Assembly: GCA_950295325.1 (NCBI GenBank)
Contig: OX485803.1
Coordinates: 5,456,001 to 5,520,000, forward strand
Direction of reading: 5' to 3'
DNA: 64,000 nucleotides
Source: Polytrichum commune
Taxonomy: Eukaryota > Streptophyta > Polytrichopsida > Polytrichales > Polytrichaceae
Part shown: one piece after another, positions 33,841 through 44,899 of the stretch
Position numbering within the stretch: the stretch's first letter is position 1
How the letters are laid out: each line of letters opens with the position of its first letter
The notes under the pieces: model-generated
Told to the model about the DNA's origin: nothing
What the model saw: the letters and a program-made list of their open reading frames with translations, nothing else
The model's database searches: none
Made by a program: the position numbers and the translations under genes

Positions 33841-35499
33841 AGATCATGGAAAGTGTATTTTTGGGGGGGTCAACCCTTTGTCCATTTTTGGGCATGTTAT
33901 TTTCATTACATTTGCTTTGCTTTGGGGGATTTTGGAGGGGGGGGGGGTGGTTTGGCACGGGAGTAAGAATCTAAATCCATGAAACTCTTTGTCAAGGCAT
34001 TGATTACACCCAGTGTTATAGTTTCTTGATGCATATGCATCCCTAAGTAACAACAACCATGGCTTGCCAATCAAAATGATTTTATTGCACGTGTTTGCAT
34101 TTGATCTATTTTGCTAATTGTTTTTCTCATTATGGTTTCGAGGGGCTTCTATTCATGCTTGTAGACAAAGCGGTCGACACTTGGTGGCATTGGAGGGAAA
34201 CTTTACTATATTTGATGCAATATTAGCACCTCTAGTGAAGCTAATCCTTTTGTGACATGTGGAAGTGGGCTTCACACTACATCCCTCTCTAATGAGGACG
34301 CATATGTTCGGAAGGTGGCAAAACGATGACACATTAGTAGGTAAATCTAGATGTTTATTCAAAAATGAGTTTGTCTTGGATGTGATTATGGGTTTGCATC
34401 TCATATTGGTTCCAACATCTAATTGTTCAATTTAGTGTAAACAAAAGCATAATAGGAAAAGCAACATCACCTACCAACTTCATGATGCTCTTTACATATG
34501 CAATGTATGGCAATCACCTTGACACCGGTACTTCGTAGGTGCCGACAGTTGGTTCGCAATCCATATGTAGGTGACAAGGCACAAGAAGGAAATGGAGATG
34601 ATAGATGTTGATTGGATGTTGATTTGCTTTTGTTTCTGATTGTCTTTTCTTATTTAATAAACCATGTTCATTGGACATGTTTTTTTGTGCACAATTTCAA
34701 CGTAATTTGTTGCGTCTTTTAATTCAATTATTAATGTTTGCCCAACTCACACCATGTAGATTTAAACTTTTGATGCTAAGTAGTTTATAGACACTTCATT
34801 TTACTCCCATAAATTATGTTTTGGAAATTGTATGTATCTATTAGTACTTGGGTCACATAAATAAGGGGGGGGGGAGGGGAAAAAAATGGTTTGGACCACA
34901 TAGAATCCAGTTCCAAATTGCATGGCAAATAGACCAAGTATTCAAAATATGAAAATAATAACCTTATGAAATACCCATTCTCATGTGAACACATACACAT
35001 TCTATGCAAAAATACCACAGTTATAGGATAAAAATGTGTGTATTATCATTAGAATGTTTTCGTTTGTTGCTCATATGTTACCACTCATTGCTCACCACTC
35101 GCATGGTAGCACTATCCGTTGTATATCTCCACCAAGGAGGAAGAGTGTTTGGAGGTTTGCAATTTAGTGTTGTGGTGTAATTTTTGGGTGTTTGTGATGC
35201 ATGATTTTATGTTGTAGAAGGTTTTGCGAGTGAGGTCAAGTTAACTCGGAGTGTGTAGGTGGGTTCTTGGAGTTGTCATTATATTTGTATTTGTAGTGAA
35301 GCGTTGGGAGGGGGGAGGTGTTCTTGTGTTGGAGAGTGGGGTTGGATTTGTAATTGTGGTTGTATGTATGGCTCATGAGTAATCAAAGTCGGGGGATTTT
35401 GTGGGGTTGTAAGGTTGTGTGTTCGGGGGAGCGAGGGTGCATTGAGGTATTGGATAGTGGGGAGGAGGCTTAGTATTAGATGTATGGTAATTATTGATC
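33841..35499. other. No gene seen; G tracts
   Basis: Non-coding, with G11 at 33937-33947 and G10 at 34865-34874. From about 35120 the plus strand becomes GT-rich. This may be the far end of the reverse coding remnant that follows. Confidence 0.45.
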
Positions 35500-36086
35500 T
35501 TAGAGTTGTGTAGGTATGATGCTTGACTTGATAGTGTGTCTTTGAGGGTTGGTTTTAGTGCACGGCTTTGTGGAGTGACTTTGTGGTGTAGTTAAGTTCT
35601 TGAGGAGAGGTGGGTTTGTGGTATATTGTGTGGATACATTTAGGGAGAATAATAAAAATCCAAGGAAATAGCTTGCACTCCTTATTATAGATAGTGTAGA
35701 GTATACAATATACAAAACAAAGGGGCAATTGAAAGCTTGTTATAAGGTTTCTATCCCTTAAATGTGTTGTATCCTTGGTGGTGCATTGATGAGTTACTGT
35801 TGAAGCCCAATAGTGGCTGGAATGGGCTCCGAGAGGAGCGGTCATCAATGAGGTGTTGTAACCTTGAGGGACGGGTGGATCAAGCCTTTGGATGAGTTCT
35901 AGAGCGCCAATGGACAAGCCACTGACTATACCTTGCATGCAAAGGTTTGATTGTTGAATTTATTGTGCTAATGTGCTAAAGAGTCCTTGGAGGTTGGCAG
36001 CGTGGTAGGTGATGGTTGTTGTGGTCACTTTGAGTCTCTGGTTCATATGGTTGTTAATGTTGGTAGTGAGCATGCCCTTGAAGGAT

Positions 36087-36784
36087 GGACTCTTCATACT
36101 ACATGCGAACTAACGTGAGTGTAAGAAGGAATATTGTTTGAGGCATTAGCGTACATAATGTACATAAGGGAGAGGTATTATTTTTCTCGAGTGTGTTCAT
36201 CCAAAAAGGCTATTTTAAAATTTGAAGTAAAGGTAGATGTACAAAAGGGGTCTCTAAGGTTTAGAGAAAAAACTTGGCAATAGATGTGTCGGTTTCATCT
36301 AATTCATGTTTTCATTCACTATTGTCATATGGTAATAGTCCTCAATGAATGCCTTGTTCATTCTTGTTAAAGTTTGCATTTTGGGTTCTAGGTGTTTATA
36401 AACTGGAGGCTTTTGGAATGCTCATGAGCTCCCTTCAATTTTTCTCTTCATATTGTGGCTACGTTTGAGCTTTTGTCTTTGTTTCTCTAATGCAATCGTT
36501 GGGTTACATGCCATTGATGAAAAATTGTTCAATGATTTTCTATTTGGAAAGTGAAGGTGGATTTCATATGTAATAAAAGCAAATTTTTGTTCATGATTCA
36601 TATCTTGTATATGTAATGGTGGCATTTATCACATTAACTTGAAAAGATTAGTATAAATACATGAGTCCATTTTCTATCCTACAATTAATACGTAGACATT
36701 GTTTTCCTCCATAAACTTCTCGTATAGAGGGGTTTAAATTTATAGCAACCCACACATGTCATTTAGGTTTCCAATGAAGAGTCC
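36087..36784 (+). mobile_element. TIR element, family T, copy 2 (698 bp)
   Basis: The ends are perfect 11-bp inverted repeats: GGACTCTTCAT at the left, ATGAAGAGTCC at the right, extending to TGGACT..AGTCCA. The interior aligns with 12958-13652 in the same orientation. Flanks (CCTTGAAGGA and ACCCATGGGA) show no duplication, so the superfamily is undetermined. It interrupts the reverse-strand coding remnant. Confidence 0.8.
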
Positions 36785-37260
36785 AACCCATGGGAGGTTA
36801 CGAATATCTTGTCCAACTTTTCTTCAAGCTCCTTGATGGTTTGGACAAGGTGTTTCGTTGTGATGAGTAGGTTGGTGTCGGTAGCTTTGCTTATGGCTTG
36901 TACTTTGTTTGCGAGAGCTTCTCTTTTGGGTGCACGAGGAAGGTGGATTGCCCCCTTGTTGGGGTGCTTGGTGTGGGATGAAGTCTATGTTGTGGTAAAG
37001 TAAGTAAGATTTGTAAAGCCACTATGTGTAGACTGTAGCATTAACATATTGTATGTGGCACCACCCCAAATGCTTATTGGTGTTTTGATGTCAAGTGTTG
37101 CCAAATTCACTCCAACAATGTTGTCCATGCCGAAGGCTTGCTTGATGACCCGTGTGATGGAAGATTGTGTTTCTCTGAAAGAGGTAGTCGGCGAAAAACG
37201 TCATGCGAATTTGGATCTCAGCTGGATTGCCAGTGTCAGAGTCTCAAGTGCCCGAAGGGT

Positions 37261-37929
37261 GGACTTTTCATTGGAAACTAAGATGACATTCGTGGGTCAT
37301 TATGGAAACAAACCCCCTATATACAAGTTTATAGAGAAAAACAAGTGTATACATAGTAACAGCACACTGGAAAATGGGCTCATGTATTTATACTAAGTTT
37401 TTCAATTTAGTGTGATAAATGCCTCCATTATATATACTAAATCTATATCATGATTTAAGTAAGTTTTCTATCACACATGACCTTCACTTTCACTTTCCTC
37501 TAAAAAACATTTATTCATCCATAGCATGAAACTCAACAAATGGATCAAACAAATACTAAAGCAGAAGACTTAGCCACAAACCCGGAGAGCATAACTCAAG
37601 GAAGCCCATGACCGCTTCCAAAGCCTCTAGTTTGTAAAAATCTATAACCCAAATGCAAACCCTAACGAGAACATACATGGTAGTGGTTAAGGACTTTGAC
37701 CATATGACAACAATGGATGAAAACGTGAATTGGATGAAGCTATTGTTAAATTGTTTTCTCTATATCTTAGGGCCCCCTATTGAACATCTACCTTTATTTC
37801 AAAAAGATTAATAACCTTTTAGATGTACACACTAGAGAAAAATAACACATCTCCCTTATGTATATCATGTATGTTATGCCTCAAAAATAAGATCTCTTCA
37901 CATTAGTTCGTACGTGGTATGAATAGTCC
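37261..37929 (-). mobile_element. TIR element, family T, copy 3, inverted (669 bp)
   Basis: Ends GGACTTTTCAT and ATGAATAGTCC, extending outward to GGGTGGACT / AGTCCACCC. The reverse complement aligns with copies 1 and 2. Together with copy 2 it forms a large inverted repeat around 36785-37260, but each copy has its own terminal repeats, so these are two insertions and not the arms of one element. Confidence 0.75.
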
Positions 37930-39720
37930 ACCCACCGAGCTCAAGTGATGCTAACCCGAAGCTTCTTGTGGTGGTATGCTAGTCTTTCCTTGAGAACAAC
38001 ATCACTAGCTTCCTCTGTGGTAAGGGTAAAGAATATGAAGTCTTTGTCCACCTCCAACTTGGTGAGGCCCATGAATTTGTGTTGCCTCCCATTGTAGTAG
38101 TTGTCACGTACTAATGCGTTGAAGATGTTGAATGCATACTCATGGCGAAGTGTCTCTCCCTTGATATCTAGACAAAGCTCATAATTCATTTCAATCTTAC
38201 CAATTATCCATTCACTATCCTCCATTTCCATGACGAATGCACAATCACCTCGGAGAGTGCAAATCCATTGCATTGTGGGTTTTGTAGGTATATCTTGATG
38301 AACCCGCCCAATTTTCCGTCATCGAGTTCAAGCCGATATTGAGTGGATTTGAATATATTGTGCCGATGTCCATTTGTCAGAGTCGCTTCAAGCATGTTCC
38401 TTGTGTTTCATGTTTACTGGTAATTTTGAATCCAGATTCAAAGTGAACAATAATATGGAACCTTCAAAGAGTATAATTAATTGATATGCTTTCTCTGACC
38501 ATGGGAGTTGAGTGAAGTGGAGATGGTTGTTGGGTACCACATCCGGCCTCTCATTCATGTAATGTTTTTGCATCACATGTAGGTAAACTTTCTAGAGCGT
38601 TTTAAATGCAATGATCTATCTTGAAAGGGTCCCAAGTTTTTCCAGTTCTTCATTCCTCTAGTTGTCTCTTACCATGTCTTTGCTTCTTTGTGTTGATATG
38701 GCTTCATGGATTGGGAAGCCTGGCCACATTTGTGAGACTATGTCAATGTTTGGAATTGCCCCCTTGTTTCACGTGTCTTGTTGCTTGTTTGTGTTGGAGG
38801 TTGCCATCTTTCCATCCACTTTGTTCTTCTCCTTTTGGCGCTATGGGTGTTGGTCATGTTCTCATTCTTTGAGCTCTTGTACGGGATTGTGGGAGAATTG
38901 CTCCCCGCCAAGATAATAGTGTCTAGTCTTGAGGTTGTTGTGGTGGCGGCTTGAGTGTGATTGGCGATGACAACATCAGTTGATGTTGAGAGTTGGAGGG
39001 AACTCCCCCCATGCTTGGGAGAGATGTTCTCAAATTGCATGTCAAGATCTTCAGCATGGTGAAGGAGGTGGGCTTCTCCATGATATTGTCCGCTCAACTC
39101 ATAGTCACAACCCCTTCCCGCATGTTGTTGTCCTTGTTGCGTTCCTCAAACACCTTGGTGTCTTCGGCTAATGCTCTTTCTATCTTGCTTGTGACTGTGG
39201 GAGGAGTATACCTTGGTGGAGGACATGGTAGAGGGGTAGTTGAGTTTGGTGTTGGAGATGTCGGGATTTGGTGTAGTGTTGCAGATAATTACGTTTGATG
39301 TGGTTGTTATGAAAACCTTTGAGGTGTGTGGTTGTGTTGCATGTGGGCTTCCGGTTGATTTGAGGGTGAGTCATCTCCACTAAGCTTGTTAATTGACACT
39401 TTTATACCTAAGTCATTGGAATGCTTTGTCCAAGTTGTGTCAAGGATCATCCCGTCTTTGTGTAAGTTGGTTGTGTTTGACCAACTGTCGATTGGCATCT
39501 ACTCCGACACAATACATGAGCGCCCTTGTTGTTGTGGCTGCGAGTAATCGTTGTAGCAGACCCTCTACAATAATACAATACACAAGTAATCTTACATCCA
39601 CACTACTAAAATGTAAATTGCATGACAACATACAACAAAATGAATTTTTTTGAACATCTTTCAAACCCGAGAGAGAATTGCTACACATAAACATACCTCT
39701 CATCCATCCATGTTAAACAC

Positions 39721-40426
39721 TAAACTCCCTCTCAATTTGTGGTTGGATGTGTCTTGAGTATTTGACTTAGATCACTGCAGGCTCTTTAAAACTAATTCCG
39801 GTGCCAAATCGTGCATAAAAAGGAAACCTCCATACTCCAACACACACATTTCAGGGCTTCTGAGTTGAATGAATGAGACGTACGCTTTCGCATGCAATAA
39901 TTCCCTGTTTCCCTTTCAAGGCCGCCCTAGGTTTAATTTCTCTTCACTTTTTACATATGATGCCACGACGTTCCTCGTGGCAACTACTTGATGGAGCTAT
40001 TGGACAGTTAAAAATCACATCCCACCTGAATCTCATTGAATTGAATCTCATTGGCACCATCCAAGCTTTTTAAAAGCATTTGCCCGGGCTCGATAGATTA
40101 CAGGTGAAGTAAAGTTGGACTTTTGAGAAGCCGAAAAAATCGTCCATGGCGACATTCTAAATCATATCAAAAGTCTTTGTGCATCGTAGTTCTTTCTTAC
40201 TATGGATGTGGAGTCGGTCGTGCCCATTCATAGTCATGGAATGGTACTTATAAAATCTACACTGACATGTGTTCAGTGAGGATTTAACACTATGTTTTAA
40301 CAACTTGAATATCCTCTCTTTTTTATAGGCCAATGTATGAAAAAATGACTTAGTTGGTCACACACTGTCAACATGGCAAAAAGGGTCATAGTCTACTAGT
40401 TGACATCGGATATGTCCTTAGTGCAA
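39721..40426. other. No gene seen
   Basis: Contains one open frame of 66 codons at 39873-40073 without a motif, and AT-rich DNA leading into the MITE cluster. Confidence 0.5.
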
Positions 40427-40650
40427 CTACACTGAATATGATGTTTAGTGTCACTTACTATTTGGAACAACCCAATGCTTTATCTATTTATTGTATATCT
40501 TATGTTTCACCAACAAAGGTTTAGCATTGTAGTTTGGACATTATAGAATATTAACAACTTCACTTGGTAAAAAACTACATCAATAGTGAAAAGATATAGC
40601 ACTGTGTAAACTCAAATAGTAAGTGACACAAAATATCATATGTAGTGTAG
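40427..40650. mobile_element. Foldback MITE, family M, copy 1 (224 bp)
   Basis: The left arm starts CTACACTGAATATGATGTTT and continues AGTGTCACTTACTATTTGG; the right arm is its reverse complement with few changes and ends in TATGTAGTGTAG. Arms are about 60 bp or more, so the copy can fold on itself over much of its length. No coding capacity, and no clear target duplication. Confidence 0.7.
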
Positions 40651-40663
40651 ATGTGAAGAAATC

Positions 40664-40888
40664 CCATTGCACAATTATAGTATTTAGTGTCACTTACTAT
40701 TTGGAGTCACACATTGCTATAACATTTTTTTTAATTTTTTTTTACCAAATATAGATGTGAATGTTATGTAGTGTCCAAGAAACCAAATTGACCTCTGTTA
40801 ATAAAATACACAAGATCCATATTAAGAAGTTATAGCACAACGTAACTCCAAATCGTAGATGATACTAAATACCATAAACAATGTAGTT
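40664..40888. mobile_element. Foldback MITE, family M, copy 2 (~225 bp)
   Basis: Has the same arm block (ATTTAGTGTCACTTACTATT followed by TGGAGTCACACATTGCTATA) and an inverted partner TATAGCACAACGTAACTCCA with ATGATACTAAATACCAT. It lies 13 bp from copy 1, in nearly the same length class. The outer ends are more diverged than in copy 1, so the boundaries are approximate. Confidence 0.65.
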
Positions 40889-41095
40889 GGTTCAAATTGT
40901 TGTATTAATAAGCCACCGACTTTGTAGTCATAATTATTTGGTCTTAGTAACTTAGTCAGTAAATGACGTGTAGGTCCAAAGCTATTAAAATGATGTTTTA
41001 AGTCTTTCATTATTGGACTTTTTTTCTTCTAAATGTAGTGTGCCAATTGACAATGAATTGGACATGGGGGGGGGGGGGGAAACACGTCAAAACAT

Positions 41096-41574
41096 CTACA
41101 CCATTTATGGTATTTAGTGTCACGTACACTATATGCGAAGGGCCTAAACTAGATAATTAGAGGTTTTAAAGTGTCACATCTGCTAGTTGCCAATATGATA
41201 CAATTTCTCAACCTAAGTAATATTTAAAGTGTAGAATTATTTGCACTATGACATTAACGTAGCACATTGGAATACTTGAGATGATAATTTGATTTTAGTA
41301 TGCAAGGGGAGGACATTGTTGAGCACAGTTCTAATGCCAAGTGTCATTTGTGTACACTTTTAGTCAACTTATAGACCATTGTTTAACATACGCATACACC
41401 TCATAACATTGTTGAACATAATCATATCCAAATACTAGTAAGCACACTTGAACGCCAAGTCATGAGGTGACATAATGGTGAAGTTGTTGATCATTAGTGT
41501 AACCTATCATATGCTTCAAAATATGATAAGTGACATTATTACGCATGTGCCACTAAATACCTTATACGGTGTAG
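41096..41574. mobile_element. Foldback MITE, family M, diverged longer copy 3 (~479 bp)
   Basis: The left end is CTACACCATTTATGGTATTT followed by AGTGTCAC, and the right end (GTGCCACTAAATACC then TTATACGGTGTAG) is its near reverse complement. The middle is longer than in the other copies and not recognised. A 14-base G tract lies just outside the left end (41066-41079). Confidence 0.55.
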
Positions 41575-42029
41575 TTACAATGTTTTGTCAAGGTGCCAAC
41601 CTACCAAGTTGACCTACCTAATAGGTGTTCTTTTAAAGTATGTAAGGATGGGGGAAGGGCCTTTTGGTTCCCTTGGTTCACATGTGTGAGGATAATTTAG
41701 AAGGTGTGTGCGTGTGCTTACGATTTCTTGTATTTGGACGTGTCACATCTTGGAAACATGTGGCACTGGAGGACGGATGTCACTCCTTGAAAACAATCAG
41801 TAAAGTGTTGGAAAAGGGATTTAAACTATAGGCTCATGTGTTGGTATTCATTTATTGTTGCTCTTCTTCTAAGCTAACACATTCCTTAGGGTTGACAAGG
41901 CTAAGGTGTTGAATGTGTGAGTGAAAGTGCACATTGGACAACTCATGATGTACTACCAAAAGATGTTACCTAGAGAGATGTTACATATAGTGTGTGTTTG
42001 CGCAAACATCGCTCTCATGGTAAGATGCC
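41575..42029. other. No gene seen
   Basis: Non-coding spacer between a MITE and a short tandem array; no motif found. Confidence 0.5.
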
Positions 42030-42375
42030 CATCGCAAGTGGTCGGAACAACCTAAAAAAATTATGATAGGTTGGTAAGAGGATAGGCCAAATCCAGACTC
42101 AATTGACAAAATCCACCTCTAGTTGGCTGATCTGACCCAAACGTTAGTTGGTCGGCAATATGCAAGTGGTGAGAATGACTTGATAACTCCATCATGAGTT
42201 TGTGGAGGGTTAAAGAGGGAAATCAAAGCATATTGACAAAAACCCACCTTTGGAAGCTGGCCAATCTAACCAATAACGTCAATTGGTTGGTCAAATATTT
42301 TAGTGGTCAAAACAACCCAGAGCTTGAAAAACCTACCATAGGTTGGTAGAAGGTTAGAGTCACCAAATACATGCT
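42030..42375. repeat. Tandem repeat, period ~131 bp, about 2.6 units
   Basis: AAGTGGTCGGAACAACCT (about 42038), AAGTGGTGAGAATGACTT (about 42169) and TAGTGGTCAAAACAACCC (about 42301) are spaced 131 and 132 bp. A second mark, TTGACAAAATCCACC (42102) and TTGACAAAAACCCACC (42233), is spaced 131 bp. Each unit also carries GGTTGGTA or a variant. Confidence 0.8.
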
Positions 42376-43835
42376 TGGTTTGTGCAAAGTTGCACAATTG
42401 GGCCAAAAAATTGATATGATAGGCAACGTGCAAAGCATGTTTTTGGGCCTTAAATGGATTTTTTTGGGTTGTATACACCACATGAACATTTTGGGGATGA
42501 AGGACTAGATTGGAAGGCGTTTTGGCTAGGCTTGGATGTGACTAGTAGTGGATACATTATTTTTCCAAGTCTCAAAATCAGGGAGGGCTAGAATTTTACC
42601 AAGTGATTCTAAATTCATGAACACATGCTCATCTACTATACATTTCAAGAAAACTAGTTTGTGCTCTAAAGTGCTTGTAGAGCGATACAAAAATTATCTG
42701 CAAACACATGTTGATCAACGAATAATGCTAAGATGAATGGTGTCGGCCCTTTCAATAAATAGTATTTTTGATGAAGAGTGTTAGGATGAACAAAGCTTCC
42801 TAGATCTTTTGGTGGCAGTATTTTCATAATGTAAAGAAATTTAGTGTAACTTTTTATAATTTCCCATATGCACTATTAGCCCTCCCTCACTAATTGGGAT
42901 ATTTAGTGTAATAAATGAAGCAAAGGAGTGCAAAAATCCATTAACGGTCTGTGCAATTAAGTTGTCCCACACTAATTTATCAACATTCAAAACTATTTGA
43001 CTATTTATTACCTTAATAACAACAACAAAAATGTTGTTGCTATATGGATACATGAAGAAAGTATATTTTGACTTAAGATGATTTGCACATGTAAAGTGGC
43101 AACCTATTCGCAAAGGTGACCTAATTACACATATTAGTGTTGTTGTCCTAGTAATAATTCTATCCACCATATCCATGGATTCAACAATGCAAAATAAGTT
43201 TCTATACACATGTCTTTACCTATTGGTTCAAGAAAAGAAGATAAAGGAATTCTTTTTGGTCAACTATTAGCATTTGTGGCTTTGTATCCAAAACATCGAT
43301 GTATTGATTTCCATGTGTACGATTGAGTCTTAAATAAGATTGTCCAACTGACCTTTAATATGACATTACGAAATTTTTTGTTACGACACTTATTGGGAAC
43401 GGATTGGCAATTGGTGTGACCTAAAAAGGTAACCAGGTCTTAAACGGACACTTCTCACTCTGCAACCACTTCTCTTATGATGCAATACACACAATTAGTG
43501 TGAAATCCTTAGCAAATCCAAACTATGCTCATAGCCCCATGTCTTCATGAATTTTAGAGGGCATTGGAACAACAACTTATCTATTGTCAAAGTAAACAAC
43601 AAGAAAAAAAAGCTCTTTGTTTAGTAATAGATCAAATATTTCCCTCCCCCTCCCTCAATCTAATGGCTATGTAATGTTTGATATTGGCCCAATATAGATG
43701 GTCGATATTGAGCCTAAAATGGTTAAAATGTTTTGTGCACATTGTCCAATCTCTTCTTGGTGTCCATTCTTACGACCACACATGACGACACATTGTCATG
43801 TCCAGGGAGGGTTTTGGGCACAATCAATCAAGATA
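42376..43835. other. AT-rich stretch; one unrecognised reverse open frame of 122 codons
   Basis: The reverse frame at 42841-43209 begins with ATG and encodes isoleucine/valine-rich text (IFVVVIKVINSQIVLNVDKL) without a known motif. In AT-rich DNA a frame of 122 codons is longer than usual by chance but not decisive. Nothing else was identified in this stretch. Confidence 0.3.
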
Positions 43836-44072
43836 CTACACTAAATATTGCATTTAGTGTCACTAGCTGGTTGGAGTTACACAACGCTATGTCTTCTTAC
43901 TATTGATTGTAAGTTTTTACCAAGTAAAGATAGTAATGTTTCTATGATGTCCAAACAACCAATTTGACCTTTGTTGGCAAAAGAAAAAGAAAAGGGATTT
44001 AAACATTATCTAGTTATAGCATCACATAATTCCAGATAGCAAATGACACTAAACACAATATCTATTGTAGTG
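43836..44072. mobile_element. Foldback MITE, family M, copy 4 (237 bp)
   Basis: The left end CTACACTAAATATTGCATTT runs into AGTGTCACTAGCTGG and GGAGTTACACAACGCTAT. The right side carries the inverted partners ATAGCATCACATAATTCC, AAATGACACTAAACACAATA and terminal TTGTAGTG. Length and layout match copies 1 and 2. Confidence 0.7.
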
Positions 44073-44899
44073 CGTTTAGGTAGGTACATTCTACCAATTC
44101 CTCTAAAAGGAATGGTCATCTCCCCAAACTCTGGCACTTCAACCGGTCGAATCTCAAATCCATTGGTTCATCTGTAACTAGCAGTCGGTTCTCCCCCTTC
44201 CGAAACACATTATTAAGCAGCGTGCCTTCATTCACATGGGCCCGGAGAATACAACCATGAGATGCCCCAACCACGGGACGAAGTTCGCATCATCTACACT
44301 AGGTGGGGACATCCCATGATTATGTTCTCAGAGGCCCACAGGAACAAACGCACACTGCTAAATAATGTTATGTTCATGGACACATCGCTTGAAAGGGGGT
44401 GTCCGATTAAGAGTAGGGACCGAATTAAGGCCGCTCGCCTTACATAGGCATGGTACTGTGCAGTGGTAATTAAGCAACACTATTGGGCCCGGGATACAGT
44501 AGCACCACTACTAACCTCCAATAAACAACCATGGATTTGTATATTTGGGAGACACGGGCGGAGGGAGATAAGGCCGCGGCAATGGTGGGGTGGAAAGGGG
44601 GAATTATGGAATAATGCATGAGGAGTGGGCCTATGGTGACCCTTCCTTAATTGTGTCGCCTGTTGTGCAGACCCCCCACGCCAGCATGTTTCTGTGTGTC
44701 TGTGTGATACACAATGTGCACGAATATTCGCGATCCATTCCTTCACTCATTCCATGGGTTATCCAGGAAATCATATCTCCACATTACCGATATATTCTTC
44801 TCATATTCTTAAAAGGAAGAAAAAAAACATGTCTGTAAAGAACACATATCTTTCAACGGCCAATCAAGTCACGTCCTAACCCCGAGTTTATGAGGTAAG
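44073..44899. other. No gene confirmed
   Basis: Moderately GC-rich with short overlapping open frames (61-88 codons) in several frames. I see no domain, tRNA or 5S rRNA sequence here. Confidence 0.45.

Larger units (their letters stand above)
35500..39720 (-). pseudogene. Decayed reverse-strand coding region, family not recognised
   Basis: Minus-strand readings in changing frames look like protein rather than noise. In gene order they are: LHKDGMILDTTWTKHSNDLG (about 39475); KIERALAEDTKVFEERNKDN (about 39180-39120) and MEKPTSFTMLKILTCNLRTS (about 39079); TKWMERWQPPTQT (about 38830); EATLTNGHRHNIFKSTQYRL (about 38390); a 110-codon open frame 38273-37941 containing EMEDSEWIIGKIEMNYELCL and KLEVDKDFIFFTLTTEEASD; VIKQAFGMDNIVGVNLATLD (about 37150-37090); NKVQAISKATDTNLLITTKH and LVQTIKELEEKLDKIF (about 36930-36800); then SIGALELIQRLDPPVPQGYN (about 35910). 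Two TIR elements interrupt it. The charged helical segments suggest a structural or gag-like protein of a large element, but I see no protease, polymerase or integrase motif. Confidence 0.4.

Noticed and set aside
36087-37929. One large element with ~690-bp inverted arms
   Set aside because: Each arm has its own complete terminal inverted repeats and a third stand-alone copy exists at 12958-13652, so these are two separate insertions.
44220-44480. 5S rRNA gene
   Set aside because: Read against the plant 5S sequence from memory, the internal control regions and termini do not match.
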